Positions 11,300 through 24,081 of a stretch of 64,000 bases of DNA are shown here, in pieces. Each line of letters starts with the position of its first letter. Position 1 is the first letter of the stretch. A program made the translations under genes and the position numbers. Source of the stretch: Blastocladiella britannica (taxonomy: Eukaryota > Blastocladiomycota > Blastocladiomycetes > Blastocladiales > Blastocladiaceae). The notes beneath the pieces were generated by a model. The model searched no databases and had not been told where the DNA came from. It worked only from the letters and a program-made list of their open reading frames with translations. The stretch spans positions 1 through 64,000 of the forward strand of contig MU624547.1 of NCBI GenBank assembly GCA_025349905.2. Reading direction: 5' to 3'.

Positions 11300-11877
11300 G
11301 GTAATTTTTGTATGTGTCTTTGTGTGTTTCTGTGCCGGAATACAGTAAAAGTACAGTTAATATGGTACAAATTTTATGGTTGAATATTTCGTTGTGGAGG
11401 AGTTACGTCGTGGGGTTGAATGGCCAAGAAAAAATTTAGCCACAGAAAAAAACGCCACCGTGATTTGATTGATGGTCCCCTCGTTGCGACCCTCGCCTGG
11501 TCAAAGTCCATCGGTCCTCGCCGGCTGCCCCATCAAAAAAAAAAAATAAGAAAATAAAGCGAGTGCAAGGGCTGGCCAGCCGCACGTCCAATCAAATCAA
11601 AGCAAGCTCCAATCAAAAGAAAAAAAAGAAAAAAAAAGGAAAGAACAGCCGACCTCCACATCATCCCATATACACATAAAACGCACCTATTGTAGAGCTC
11701 AGCTGCAAGAGCCAACGATAGCTATTCTATAAAATTGTTGCACGTCCGTCCGAAGGAGAAAAACGAAAAGGGCGATGAAACAACAGGCACGCCAACCAAA
11801 ATTTCCGAAACAAAGCGCGTGGGCTTCTCTTTCCACGACCGATCCTTGGCACACAATAATAAAATACAATAATAAGA
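11300..11877. promoter_or_regulatory. Divergent intergenic region upstream of SH3 gene A and the SKL reductase
   Basis: About 580 bp, AT-richer than the flanking genes, with several A-rich runs near 11530-11640. It lies between two outward-facing starts and should contain both promoters. No gene was seen. Confidence 0.45.
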
Positions 11878-13122
11878 ATGGGAAGCTACGCGTCCGTCTT
11901 TGCACCTAACTTGTTCCGCGGCCAGGTCGCGCTCATCACCGGCGGCGGGACTGGCCTTGGCCGCTGCATAGCCCACGAGCTGGCCGCACTCGGCGCGACC
12001 GTGATCATTGCTGCGCGCCGCCTGGAACCGCTCGAGCAAACGTGCGCCGAGATCCGTGGCCTGGGCGGCGCTGCGCACGCTTTGACTGCCAATATCCGCG
12101 ACCCGGAATCGGTGGCTGCGCTCGTCACTGCCGTCCTCGAGCAGCACGGCCAGATCGACATCTTGATCAACAATGCTGGCGGTCAGTTCTTGAGCCCCGC
12201 CGAGGCCGTCAGCGTGAAAGGGTTTGCCACCGTGCTCGAGCTCAATGCCGTCGGCACCTTTATTGTCACCCGCCAAGTGTACCATTCCTGGATGAAGGAC
12301 CACGGCGGCCGAGTCGTCAATATCACCGCCGACACGTTTAACGGATTCCCGCTCATGGTACATTTTCTGGCTTTGCCCTAGCTCGGTTCGGGATGCGTGA
12401 AAATCAACCAACATCATTTTTTTTTCATCAGGTTCACACTGGCGCTGCCCGTGCCGCCGTCGACAACAGTAATTTTCTTTCATTTGTAGCGATGAAGAAA
12501 GATACTACTCACACCTCAATGTACATAGTGACCAAGACGCTGGCCCGCGAGTGGGGTCCGCTCGGGATCCGGATCAACTCGGTGGCTCCTGGTACCATCA
12601 TTTCTTCGGGCATGCAAAACTACCCTCCCCCGGTGCAGCATCTCGTCAGCTCTGAATTCCAGTCGCAGGTACGTTCTTTCTTTCTTTCTCACGCGGCATT
12701 GTTTGCGTGTCTCATAAATTTATACAACAGAACCCCAGCGGTCGCCTCGGCACCGAGTCTGAAGTCAGTAGCGCCGTTGTGTTCTTGGTCAGCCCCGGAG
12801 CCAGCTACATTAACGGCGCTGGTACGTTTACTCTTATTCAAATTTGCCCATGTATCACTGACTTGGCACATCGCAATAGTTGTTCGTGTCGATGGAGGCA
12901 GTAGCCTTGCAAAAGGAAGTACGTATATCCACTATGTTATCCTTCATCGGATCTTGATATTGACAACAAACAAAATCAGGTATGGTGCCGTTCCCCGATC
13001 ATGCGTCTTTGCCTGCATACAGCGGGTACTCGGGAGAGCTCGGTAAGCGCGATATCCCGCCGATCTTTTCCAAGCTGCTCGACAAGTATGCGGCTGACAC
13101 TTTGGCCAAGAGCAAGTTGTAA
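11878..13122 (+). CDS. PECR: Peroxisomal trans-2-enoyl-CoA reductase-like SDR, C-terminal SKL
   Basis: Six exons can be joined in phase: 11878-12357, 12432-12468, 12529-12668, 12731-12821, 12880-12918 and 12980-13122, giving 309 residues. It is a short-chain dehydrogenase/reductase with the NAD(P)-binding motif TGGGTGLG, the structural motif NNAG and the RVDGG motif near the end. The stretch GGQFLSPAEAVSVKG and the HTGAARAAVDNMTKTLA segment match mammalian PECR closely. Like PECR, it lacks the usual YxxxK catalytic tyrosine at the expected place (HTGAARA instead). It ends AKSKL, a type 1 peroxisome targeting signal. The family reduces trans-2-enoyl-CoA with NADPH in peroxisomal fatty-acid metabolism; 2,4-dienoyl-CoA reductase is the nearest alternative. 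The second exon is only 37 bp. Confidence 0.9.
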
Positions 13123-13605
13123 ACTTCAATCTTTTGACGATATATACATTTATATGGACTTGATTGGTCCTTCCTGTTTCCCTTTGATGACAAGATTGCC
13201 TGTGAGAATGCCAAAAAAAACTCGGCGATCACGTGGAGTATCGTAATTTTTTCAGTTTCCCATTTGTGTTGGCTGCCTTCCCAAAACGGGCAGTCCATTT
13301 TTTAGTTTTCCCTGGCAGTTGACAACTTCGCTCTCAAAGTCTTCTCTTTCCCTCCTCCTTCTCTGCGATATATATTTTACTCTCCTCCACCTCCCTCTCC
13401 TCCACCTCCCTCTCATCCACTTGTTTTCTTTTTACAAATAACTCTGATCCATTCCCTCTACGCGAAACGCTGGTCGTCTGCTAAAAGAGATATAAAGAAA
13501 AAAAGAAAATTCAAATACCCACCCTATAATTGTGATCTTACCTCGCCGAGCGAGTTAGATCCTCCTTCACTTTCACTTTTATTAGACCCTCCCGATACAC
13601 ACACC
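13123..13605. promoter_or_regulatory. Intergenic region with pyrimidine-rich promoter tract
   Basis: About 480 bp between the reductase and the RRM-like gene. It contains a gatatatatttta element near 13366 followed by a CT-rich tract (13379-13421) in which tcctccacctccctc is repeated. TATA-like plus pyrimidine-rich sequence close to a start codon fits a core promoter for the downstream gene. No other gene seen. Confidence 0.5.
13379..13421. repeat. CT-rich tandem repeat
   Basis: The motif tcctccacctccctc occurs twice in a row, then degenerates. It lies about 190 bp upstream of the ATG of the RRM-like gene. Confidence 0.75.
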
Positions 13606-15893
13606 ATGTCCCTCGCAGTTGCTTATTCAACTGCGGTTTCCACTTCCCTTCACACTCCGATCATGACTCCACAGCAGCAGGGCATGGACAGGAACACTGG
13701 CGCCAACTTGATCTCCCTCCTCCTTGCCAAATCAACCAAAATTTCGCATAACAAGCTGTGGTCCTTTTTGAAGAAACTAAACCTTTCTCGGCCCGTTGCC
13801 GATCCCTCAAGCTTTGCTGATGGCTGTGCGTTTAGTTTACTTGTTCCAAACTGAGAGAATATACTGATCCAACCTGTAACCCAGACCTTGTGGCAGAGAT
13901 CATCTTCCAATATGCGCCGATTCTCGTTTCCCAGCAAGAAGCCCAGCGTCTGCGGTGGGAGCTTCAGCAATTCAAGCAGCCTCGGTGTATTTGGCACCAG
14001 TTGACTTGTACGCTTTTTTCATTTTTTCAAAAATATTTAACATGATCCAACATTAACACAAATAAAACAGTGACGGCACTGTCCCAGCTATGCATCTCCA
14101 TGACCGAGGATATTGTTACAGGATTCGAAGAGGCCAACTTGACCCTCATGACCGACTTCTTTGTGGTCCTCTTCCAGCAGCTCGACCAGTACCTGCGGAT
14201 CCAACGGCACTTCAACTCGTACACCCGCCAACTCATTGCAGACAACTACGAGGCGCTCACTGCCCGGCGCACGCTTGTCGGTGAAACGCCGTTGGATTCA
14301 AAGTCGCTGCGGCCGTGGGTCAACGGCGGGAAGACGGTCCTGCGCCTTACTAATGCCGACTACATGACCACCAAGGCCGACGTGCAGCGGTTTTTGTACC
14401 CGCTCGTGGTGCCGCAGGCGGCCATCCACGCGCCGATCCAGCTATCGTCGGGAAAGATGATGTACACGTTCTTTGTGGTCATGGACGACACGGTGCTCCC
14501 GCTTCGGGCCGTCGACTTGCACTCGGGCCACTCGCTTCGGGGCCGTCGGGTTGAAATCAAGGTTGTCTCCATCAATGAGATGCTCGCGCCGTTCTTTGAA
14601 CGCGGACTGGGGTCATCCGGCCCAGGCACGTTCCCGGGTCGCTGGGTTCTGCCCGACATGAAGGATCGGCTGCTCAAGCTCGTGTACCAAGCGCGCCACT
14701 GCACTGCCTCCAAGACGCCCAACCGCATCTTTGAGCACATGGAAAGCCTGCTGCAGATTCTCCCGCACGGGCAGCCCGATGTCGCACTCACACCCGTTGA
14801 AATGGCGCTGCTGTTTGAGCTGGTGTCAGGCGCCTTGTCGGCGCTCCTGGCGTACCTCGGAACGCAACCAAAATCGGCGCCGGCGCGGTTCTCGGTCGAC
14901 CTTCTCCCCCGCATTGCTCACGCTGCCTTGGCGCTTCCTTTCGATCCGGCTCAATCTCACATTCTCGCTGCCGCGTTGACGGCGTACGAGAGCGGGCAGC
15001 CCGCGACGACCGTATTCAGCAGCCTGATGACGAGCCTGTCGCAAGTCCAGCACATGACCCCGACGCTCTTTGGGCCCATGCATGTCGGTTACGTGGACTC
15101 GTCGGTGGCAGCGCAGTTTGCGGCCGAGAGCGGTGTCGGTGCACTTCCCATGGGCAACGACGAGGAAAGCAGCTCGAGCCCCATGAGTGCGACCTTCCGG
15201 GACGCTTCGAAATCCAACATGTCCATGGCGGGCCTGCCCAACGGAGTTCAAGGTGGTGCGGTAAACAAGACCAACAACGGACCAGAGCTTCTCCTCCACC
15301 CTGCCTCGACGCGCACCAAGTCGCAGTCGGTTGAAGAGCAAGTTGTTGCTGTGGGCGAGCCACCGGCAATGGCCGCCATGGCCGCCTTGTTTGCCCGCCG
15401 CCGCAAGCAGCACTTGGGTCTCAAGGGCAGCGGTGGCGGTGGTGGGGAATCGGGCCCGCGGCCGGCCCTGTCGATTGTGGTCCCAGCGACGTCCGCCGCG
15501 CCGTTGCCGACCACCCCAACGACGGCGACGCCGTGCTCGCCCTATAGCCCAGGGTATGGAACCAACTTGCGGTCCCCGAACCCGGCCATGTCGGCCATCG
15601 AGCAAGCGTTTTACGCGGCAACACCCATGTCGGCCACCTTCCCGTCCTGGATCAGCCAGTCAGCGACGACCAATGCATTTGACACGTCGTCGCCGTCGCC
15701 CACATCCCTTTCGCTCTCGACCCCCTCGGCTGGCACAAGCCCCTCGCTGACTGGCGCGCCGCTCGCCATGGCGGCCGCGTACGACCAGGGCGAGTACATG
15801 CAGAACCACCACATTTCGCCCGAAGAGGACTCGTTCTTTGCCAGCCTTGTCCCCGAGCATGTCCTTGGCCGCGGGCTCTGGGAGGCGTTGTAA
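13606..15893 (+). CDS. Putative RRM-like protein, family not identified
   Basis: Three exons in phase: 13606-13825, 13885-14007 and 14071-15893, about 721 residues. The first ~190 residues are helical and carry no motif I recognise (for example YLVAEIIFQYAPILVSQQ). Residues about 200-285 have the beta-alpha pattern of a degenerate RNA-recognition motif: TVLRLTNADYMTTKADVQRF, then MMYTFFVVMDD, then SLRGRRVEIKVVS. The RNP1 and RNP2 aromatic residues are poorly conserved, so RNA binding is uncertain. The C-terminal half is Ser/Pro/Ala/Thr-rich and probably disordered, with a short Gly run. The RRM call is an inference from pattern only. Confidence 0.6.
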
Positions 15894-16096
15894 TCGTTCT
15901 TTTACCATTCTTTGGAGCCTCGTTCTCGCTCCCTCGTCCTTTGATCTCTTACTTTTCTTTATCCAATTCACTTGCCCATCTTCCTTGTCCTCTCTCCACC
16001 TTGGCATTACTCTCTTTCTTTTCGGTACCATCTGCGCAGCAAATTGAAGAGAAAAATAAAATAGAGTACAATTTACACTAAGGAGAAAGTGTCGCG

Positions 16097-16754
16097 TTAT
16101 TCCATCCGCTTAAAGTAGTAGTCGATCGCGACCGAGAACGCAGCAAATGGCACGCAACCAAAGACGGCATTCTTGGGACCGCCTGTCCAAAGCAAGTTGA
16201 GTTGAGCAAATATGGAATCCGCAATGAAAAAGGCCAAATACGACGAACCCTTGACGCCCAGTGCGGCCCCAGTAATGCAGCCGGAAATGGCGCCGTTCCA
16301 GAGGTCCGATTTGGCGCGGTACTATAGAACCACATGTATGAGAGATTGATCCAGTCAGGTCCAACTACTAAAGGAGCGAGTGAACGAACCGACTCGACAA
16401 CACATTCTGTCCCGGCATAGATACCACCAATCACCGAAAGCGATTTTGCACTCGAAACTGAGCGTGCCGCCATCTCTTTGCCCATGATGCGCATTTGCTC
16501 GCGCATCGGCTTGTCGGCGATGGCGGTGGTCGAGTTGAAATCAATTGAGCTCATGAATAGACCAAATAGGGCGCCCATAGCACCGCCTGGCCAATGAAAT
16601 AGTGTGAGCAATAAGGCAAAAAGTACGAGGAAAAGAAAAAGTAAAAGGATAGACCTCCAACATAGGAGATGGCTGCCTTGGCCGGGCACGACTCGCCAAT
16701 GGCGGCAACCATTTGGCCCATGGCGACAGCGTCCGCCTCGGTGAATTGGCTCAT
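16097..16754 (-). CDS. TIM22: Mitochondrial inner membrane translocase Tim22
   Basis: Three exons in phase, separated by two 68-bp introns: 16754-16655, 16586-16390 and 16321-16097, giving 173 residues. The translated exons read SYVGGG then AMGALFGLFMSS, GGIYAGTECVVES joined to YRAKSDLWNGAISG, and end AIDYYFKRME. These match the Tim17/22/23 family with its glycine-rich membrane helices; the GxECxxESYRxK pattern with DLWNG is typical of Tim22. Tim22 is the channel of the inner-membrane complex that inserts carrier proteins. The length is slightly below the usual 180-200. The start MSQFTEADAVAMGQ has no visible upstream exon. It diverges from the ATR gene with only 113 bp between the start codons. 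Confidence 0.92.
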
Positions 16755-16867
16755 TACGGTAGTAAATTTCTGTATGAATTTTTAAAGGCAAGAGAGGGTC
16801 TCTTTCTCGCATCAACTCAACCAAGTGCGCGTACCTCGACCTTGTCCACACACGTGTTGCGCGCGTA
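16755..16867. promoter_or_regulatory. Very short divergent promoter, TIM22 / ATR
   Basis: 113 bp between two outward-facing ATGs. Both core promoters and 5' leaders must fit here or extend into the neighbouring gene. Confidence 0.55.
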
Positions 16868-19800
16868 ATGGAGACTCAAAATGACCCACCCACTGCTGCT
16901 GGCCCATCCATGGGTGCCGTCCGGGAAGACTTGGCCATTATTCTGGCCCAGGCTGCATCGGGTACGTCCTATTGGCCCACACTCCGCCGCCCGGGCGTTT
17001 TCAGATACGAGCATGTGTACTGATGAATATCCTTATCCAGCTCCACCTTGCCATGCGGTCACGTCCGCGGCCGGTGGCTCCAGTGATCCATTTCTCGACA
17101 CTATCCGCATCGTTGCCGCCGCGATCGAGCAGGTGCCGGCGCTGGTCAACGAGTCAAAGGCCGCGTGCTTTGCCATTGTCATTCCGATTCTGTCCATGTT
17201 GAGTGCCAGCCCCGCACCGGACGCTGCGCTGCAATCGCGCACTGCGCTTGTGGGAGTCACTGCCGCACTCTGGCACGTCTCCTCTGGCTACTCTGCAACC
17301 GACTTTTTGAACGAATTGGCAGACCTGGCTGACGGTACTCCTCCTGCCCTATGCATACCCTTGTTTTTTTTTCGTCATGCTTGACCCTCTGATTAAAGAC
17401 AAAAAACATTAGAATGTGCCCGATTGTCGTCGCTGCCCGACTCGTCCTTTCCCGCATCGGTCGCCCTGGATCCGCACCCGGAGGCATCTCAGTCACTGGC
17501 TCCAGAGCACCCATTGTCGAGCGAGTGCATTCTAATTCAGCTCGCGTCGTGTTTGCATGCTCGCTCCCTGATTGAAAACCTGGACGAGCTCCTTCTTTGC
17601 GACTTGGTCCCTCTGCGAACTCGGTATGGGTGGTTTGGAATGGCGAATGGCGTGCACGATCCGCTCATGAGTGCGTTTTTTTTTTTTTTTTTTTTTCTCG
17701 CGTTTTTTCCAGTGGATCTAATTTGCAACAAACAGGCGTGGATGATATGGAACGCTATTTGGCAGCGTGCTTTCCGTCTGACCCGGAGGTCGCAATGGAA
17801 CTCGACGAATACGCCCAATTGCTCCTGGATGGCAGTATTCCCCATCCAGAGCACCTTGTGACAATAGTGTGCACGCACTGGGAGGCGCATCCTGCCGTCA
17901 TATACGACGTGCTCGTCGCAGCGGTTTGTCTCAATCTTTTGGCTGCCCTATCCTAAACGCGCTCACGTTGGCCATTCCTATACAGATCCAATCAGACACG
18001 ATCGAGCCTGTTCGCACCGAATGCGCGCAGAACCTCGACATGCCGCCTCTGGTGCTTGAATCCACTTCCCCTCTTGCCAGCTCCGTCATGACTGCCACCC
18101 CTCCCAGTTGTTTGCACGACGGGTGCCTTGCGCTGCTTGAACTACAGAGACTCCAGAATCCCACCTCGGTCTTGACATGGCTCTTGCAGTCGGCGCCAGA
18201 TCTCTCGACGGCTGTCGACATTCTCTTTCGAGCTGCCCCATTTGTTCAGGGCGAAGCGCTCCAGCTGTTGCTGGCAGTGGCCGTTCGCATCTTGTTTGGC
18301 TACGGCAATGTGGCTCTCACCGATATCGGCATCATGGGCTGGGTGGATTCTCGCTCGTCCCCAGTCACGGACCGCGCACGCTGGTCTGGCGATTTGGAGC
18401 CCCAGCTCAAGCACCGCCTCGAACACACGCTGCGCGCGTCTTGCCAGTCGAGCATTCTCCCCGAGGCGGTGCAGACGTGGACAAGGACCTACTTATCCTC
18501 GCTTAGTGCAAAGGAATCGGCTGCTCCCCCATCCCAGCTGTCGCTTGCCGACATCTTTTCCCACCCGACATTTGGCAATATTCTGCGCATCTCGTCACTC
18601 CTCACCTCCTGCTCAGAGCACGAGCGACTGGCGACACTGCACCCGCTCTGGCCTATCTTGGGCAATTCCCTTGGCACGCGCAACGACAAGGTCCTCACTG
18701 TCACTGTGATAGAAGTTTTATCGGCGGCGATGGGAATGGACCCGGCGGCACTGCTCGAGCTGGCAGCGCGGCACCTTCTCCCACCGGCACTGCACTCTGC
18801 TGCCATGCAGAGCGCGCTGGCCGAGATTGCGCACGTGGACGGATTCTTTGCGCTGGCGTCCAAGCACCTCCCGTATTTTTTGCTCGACATTCTCGTCGCT
18901 CACAGCGAGCACGAGTGGCCGCAGGCAGTTGCAGTGCTCCCGACGCTGCACCCATGCTTTGCTCCGCTCCTCAAATGGGATCTCTGGCAACAGGCCGTCG
19001 AGCTTGCGGTGCACCTGTGCATTGAGCGCAATGCGGCAGGTCTGGCGTGGGTCCGGACACAAACTGCCGCGGCAAAGCGACCGGTGCGCGTCATTGACTA
19101 TGCGCACGCGACCCTGGTGGTACTCGCCGATGCGCTCGGCTCGCAGCGGTGGCAGCCGGCGTTCCCGGGCCCAAAGGAAGCAGCTGGCGTGCTCTCGTGG
19201 CTGGTGCGTGCGGCCGGCGCGGACGCGGGCGTGATTGCGCCGCAGATTGTTGCTCTGGCGATCTCGGTTGCCAACGAGTTCCCAGAGGCTGCCTTGGCGG
19301 CGTGGGCGGCCGTGTGCGAGGTGCCAAGTAATAGCGCTGGAATGTCGCTATGGCCTGCCATCTTGCACGCCATGTCGGCGTCGCACGGGGTCCTGCAGCT
19401 CGATGGCCAGGCATTGGAATCTGCGATCCAGGCCGCGGTCAAGTGCGCTGCCCCGGGAGAGCTGGCCGATATGCCTGACCTGGAGCCGGTGCAACCGCAC
19501 AACCTGCTCGAGACCCTCCAGCACCAGATTGGCGCCACCAAGGCCGGCCTGTCGATGCGCGCCCGCATCGAGCGCATGCGAGGCCAAATCCTATCACCCG
19601 TTGCGTGCGTCGCCCATGCCGCTGTCCGGGAATTGGCGCGGCTGATTGCGACGCTCTTTGACCAGGGCGAGGCGCTCGAGGCTCCCTTGGCGCTGATCCA
19701 GGGGCTCGTGTCGGTGGCCGACTTGCATCCGGAACTGCAGCCGGTGGTGATTGACTGTCTCGGCATTATGGGCGTGTGCGACTTTGACGATGGCGACGGG

Positions 19801-22800
19801 TGCCGCGGTGGGGACATGGAAGACGCAGCCCTTCGCGTGTGCCTGTTTGGGTCGTCTACCACAGCCACGGCGACTGCCGCCACCACCGCTGGCGCGTCCT
19901 CGGCCACCGAGCTGACAGCTGACCGCAGCACGATCGCCATGACGCGACGCGCGTCCTCGTTCCTGTTGGGCAGCAACAGCGGCGGCGGCGGTGCTCAAAT
20001 GGCCACGCAGCGCGAGACTACCATTCGCCAGGACGTGCCGGCACTGTGCATTGTGCTGTTGCGCACCGCCCTCATCCCGCTCTTTCGGTCCAGCACCGAC
20101 ACGTACACGCAGACGATCGTGGCGTTTGCCATTCAAAAGTTGCTCAAGCTCCAACGCAAGGCGATCCTCGGTGGCTTGGACGAGCTGGATCGGTCCACCA
20201 TTAAGCACATGCAGGACACGAAATACCAAATATCGTACCATGCGCTGGCGGAGCTGGTGTACAATGCGGAGCAGGTGGTGGTCTTTACCAAGGGGATGCT
20301 CTTTTCCCGGTGGGCGTGCACCATGGTGCTCGTGCTCGGGCGGCATGTCGCTGCCGAAGAACCGAAGCGGGTCTTGCAAGCGCTCCGGCCGCTGCTGGTC
20401 CCTGGTGCCGAGAGCCAGGCAGTTGCCTCTCCGCTCATTTCGTTTCTTGCCCTCCACCTGTGCTTGGGCAATGCCAAGGCCGCCATCGACTTTTTGCTGG
20501 CCGAAATCCTCCACGTTTTGTTGCACGTCCCCACCCACACGTCCGCACACGCACCGGGACTGGTCATTCTCGATATGGTGCAGATCTTTTCCGATTGGCG
20601 GCGCTATGAGGCCACGCGGTCGACCAAGCGGTCGTCGCCGTCCTCGACCAGCTCCTCGACTGGCTCCCGCCGCGCCAATAGCGCCATCACCGGGTTAGTG
20701 GACGGCTTCTTGGGTCAAATTCCGTGTCACATGCTCTCTGCCGCGGCCAAGGTGCTCGGTATGCCAGCGACCGCCGCTTACTACCTGGAAGTGGCCAGCA
20801 ACGGCCTGACGGGATTTATCCCCCAGCCCCCGGTCCGCGGCACTGCCGAAGCGTCCCGTCTCGGTGCCAAGCTGGTGCAAACATACGAGCTTCTCTCTCC
20901 CGGCGATCGCGACGACTATTTGCTCGGGGCCGCAAGCCTGGTGCCGCCCAACAAGCAGACGACCGAGATGCAAGCCATGCAGCACCGCGTCGCTGGCGAC
21001 TGGGCGTCGGTCCTTGCCGTCTACAACGGCTCGCTCGACGAAACCCTTTCCGCGTACCACGGCGGGCTGTACCAGGCTTACAAGGAGCTCGGGTATTACG
21101 AAGCGCTGGTGGACCACTGCCAAGGCGCCGCAGTGGTCCATCCGGAACTGGAGGCAACGCTCTCGGACCTGCAGCAGGACGCGTGCTGGCACATTGGCCG
21201 CTGGTCCGTGCTGGATCTAGCGCTGGGCACCACCAAGTCGTCTTCTTCAGTCATCCGCCAGCAGCCCTCGCTTGGTCACCTCTTCTCCGCGTTGCACGCA
21301 TCCGACACGAACCGGTTTCTCGCGTCATGCACGGCTCTGGCCAACAAGACATTCGACATGCTGCGGATCGGGCACCTCCAGTCGGCGCTTGTCCAGAGTC
21401 ACGCCATTGCCGATCTCGTCTCGTTCCACGGCACGGTGATGCCTGCAATTACGACAGCAGCCGGCCCGGCAGCCGCTGCCAATGCAGACATGCAAGTCGA
21501 TGGAGGCGATGGCACCGCCGAGCTCACGCGCTGGTACGAGCAGTGCAAGACGCGGTGGGCACGTACGCCCAAATCGTTTGCGGTGCGCGACGAGCTGGTG
21601 AGCGTGTGCCGTGCGTCCGTGCAGCTCTTTCTCGACTCAGGCACGTGTGGCCCAGCGGCAACTACCGTGGCCAGGATCATTTTGCGGAACCTGTGGCTCG
21701 AGTCGGCCCGGTTAGCATTATCGGAACGCCGGTCGCACTTGGCGCTCTCGCATTTGCTTCGGGCAGCGCACTGGCACGGTGACGACCACGATGGCAACGG
21801 CAACGAAGAAATGGCCGGGGCGGCGGGTATTTGTCTTGAGCACGAGCGGCTCATGGCCAAGTGGCTGGCGGTCAACAAGTCGGAGCAAGCAGCTCTGGAG
21901 CGGATCCGGCGCTTGTCGCTTCCCACGCGGCAGCTCATGGCCATTTCTACCACCACCGCGTTCGGCGCCACACACGATCCGGCCGACCGCGACTTTCAGG
22001 CCGCTCGGCTGCACCTGTTGACGGCGCGGTGGATGGCGGCCACGGGCAGCGCTGGCTCGGAAGTGATTGCCGAGCAGTTCAAGACTGCCTGCGCGTTGAA
22101 GCCGACGTGCGTTTTTTCCTTCATTTTTTTCGTGCGAATATTAACTCTTTTCTTTTAAACCATAGATGGGACAAGGCGTTCTACTATGCCGGTCGGTACT
22201 TTTACCAGCTGGCTCGCAAGGAGGGTGAAAAACCGGATGGGTACGTCCCTATTTTCTTTCAATGCCGTCAACATTTCATCGCTCACAGCACAAATAGCGG
22301 CATCGATTTTCTCAAGCAAGTGGAATCACTCAAGTCAAGCATCCAACTGTACAACCGATCCATGCAGGTCGGACCGCGGTTTGTCCACCAAGCGCTTCCG
22401 CAAGTGCTCACGTCATGGATGGAGCTCGCACCCGTGGGCTCGCAAGCCAACCCGGACCGCAAGGCAGCCTTTGAACAGATCCACCCGTTGATCGTGTCGC
22501 TGGTCAAGCGGGCGCCATCGTATATTCTGATGACGGCGGTGGCGCAGGTCACGAGCCGGCTGACGCACGGGAACGGGACGGTGTTTGAGGTCCTGGCGCA
22601 GATCCTCGCGCGGCTGCTGTGCGACTACTCGGGCCCAACCATGTGGCACCTGATCATGTCGTTCAAGTCGAGCGAGTCGCTGCGGGCCAAACGGTCGACC
22701 GAGGTGCTCGAACGTGGGCTCTCGCTCAATGGCCGCGGACTGGATGTGCTCGCTAAGCAAATGCTGCGGCTCGCCGACCAGCTGATCAGCGTGTGCAACC

Positions 22801-24026
22801 ACCAGGTGCCCAAAGAACAGACATCGTTTCTGCTGTCGCGCGATTTCCGAGGTCTCACCAAGGCTCGATCGTATGATCGCGTGTCGCTCCCCATCACGTC
22901 GCAGCTCACGTGCACGCTCCCACCGGCGGCCGCGCACGTTACCGGGTTCGACCCGTTCTCGGGCGTGGTGGGCGGCGGGGAACCGGTGCGTCTGGCCGGG
23001 TTTGTCGACAAGGTGGAGCTGATGACGTCGCTGGTGCGGCCGAAAAAGTTTGCGATGCTGGGAACCGACGGCCGTGGGTGGGTGTTTCTGTGCAAGCCCA
23101 AGGACGACCTGCGCAAGGACGCGCGGCTGATGGAGCTAACGGGAGTCATCAACCGGCAGTTACGCGAGCAGCGCGCAACCCAAGGCCGCCGGCTATACAT
23201 GCGGCGGTACGCGGTGACCCCACTCAACGAAGAGTGCGGGCTGATCGAGTGGGTTCCGCACACGGTCGCGGTGCGGTCGGTGCTGCGTGACCGGTACAAG
23301 GCGAAACGCAGCCAGGACCTGTACACACGCGAGATCCAGGCACTCTTTGCGGCTCCCAAGGACCAGGCGTTGCCCAATTTCCGCAAGATCCTGACCATGT
23401 TCCCACCGATCCTGCAAGACTGGTTCGTCGAAGTCTTCGAGTCGCCCGCCGTCTGGTTTGCAGCGCGGCTGGCGTTCACCCGGTCGTGTGCGGTGGTGTC
23501 CATGGTCGGGTATATGCTGGGCCTGGGCGACCGGCACCTGGAAAACATTCTGCTGGACGTGACCACGGGCGATGCCGTGCACGTCGACTTTAACTGTCTG
23601 TTTGACAAGGGCAAGACGTTCGCCAAACCCGAGGTGGTGCCGTTCCGGCTCACGCAGAACATGGTGGCGGCGTTTGGCGCTGTGGGCGTCGAGGGCCCGT
23701 TCCGGCGGTCGTGTGAGGTGGTGATGCAGCTTCTGCGCGACCATCGCGAGAGCTTGATGATTGTGTTGGACACGTTTTTGCACGATCCGCTGATTGAGTG
23801 GAAGGTCCGGAAAAAGGTCGTCCAGCAGCAACAGGACTCGGCCGAGGATTCCATGCGCCGAACCGCCCAAAAGCATCTCCGTGAAATCGGCGATCGGTTG
23901 CAGGGCATCATGGCCACCTCGGGGCTTCCCTTGGGCACCACGGGGCAGGTCGATGAGCTAATTCGCATGGCCACGGCCGAGGAGAATCTGTGCAAAATGT
24001 ACGAGGGGTGGATGCCGTACATTTAA
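16868..24026 (+). CDS. ATR: ATR/Mec1/Rad3 DNA-damage checkpoint kinase
   Basis: Seven exons in consistent phase: 16868-16961, 17041-17334, 17413-17670, 17736-17923, 17986-22106, 22166-22240 and 22298-24026, giving 2,252 residues (human ATR 2,644; yeast Mec1 2,368). The first ~1,600 residues are HEAT-like helical repeats with a probable UME region near 20110-20310. The FAT region follows. The kinase domain contains CKPKDDLRKDARLME, then LNEECGLIEWVPHTV, the catalytic loop MLGLGDRHLENILLD, and HVDFNCLFDKGKTF with the metal-binding DFN. After it come PFRLTQNMV and FLHDPLIEW, which separate ATR from TOR and ATM. The FATC end reads ENLCKMYEGWMPYI. The kinase acts in the nucleus with an ATRIP-like partner at single-stranded DNA. 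GDRHLEN replaces the commoner GDRHGEN. The stop is 55 bp from the convergent PDX1 gene. Confidence 0.96.
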
Positions 24027-24081
24027 AAAAAATTCAACAAAATCATTCATATCCACTTGTCGTTGTCGCTTGATGAGGGGT

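Noticed and set aside
16868..24026. PI4-kinase (Stt4) or TOR instead of ATR
   Set aside because: First considered because of the large helical N-terminus and kinase end. The CKPKDDLRKD, LNEECGLIEWV and FLHDPLIEW motifs and the FATC end are specific to ATR/Mec1.
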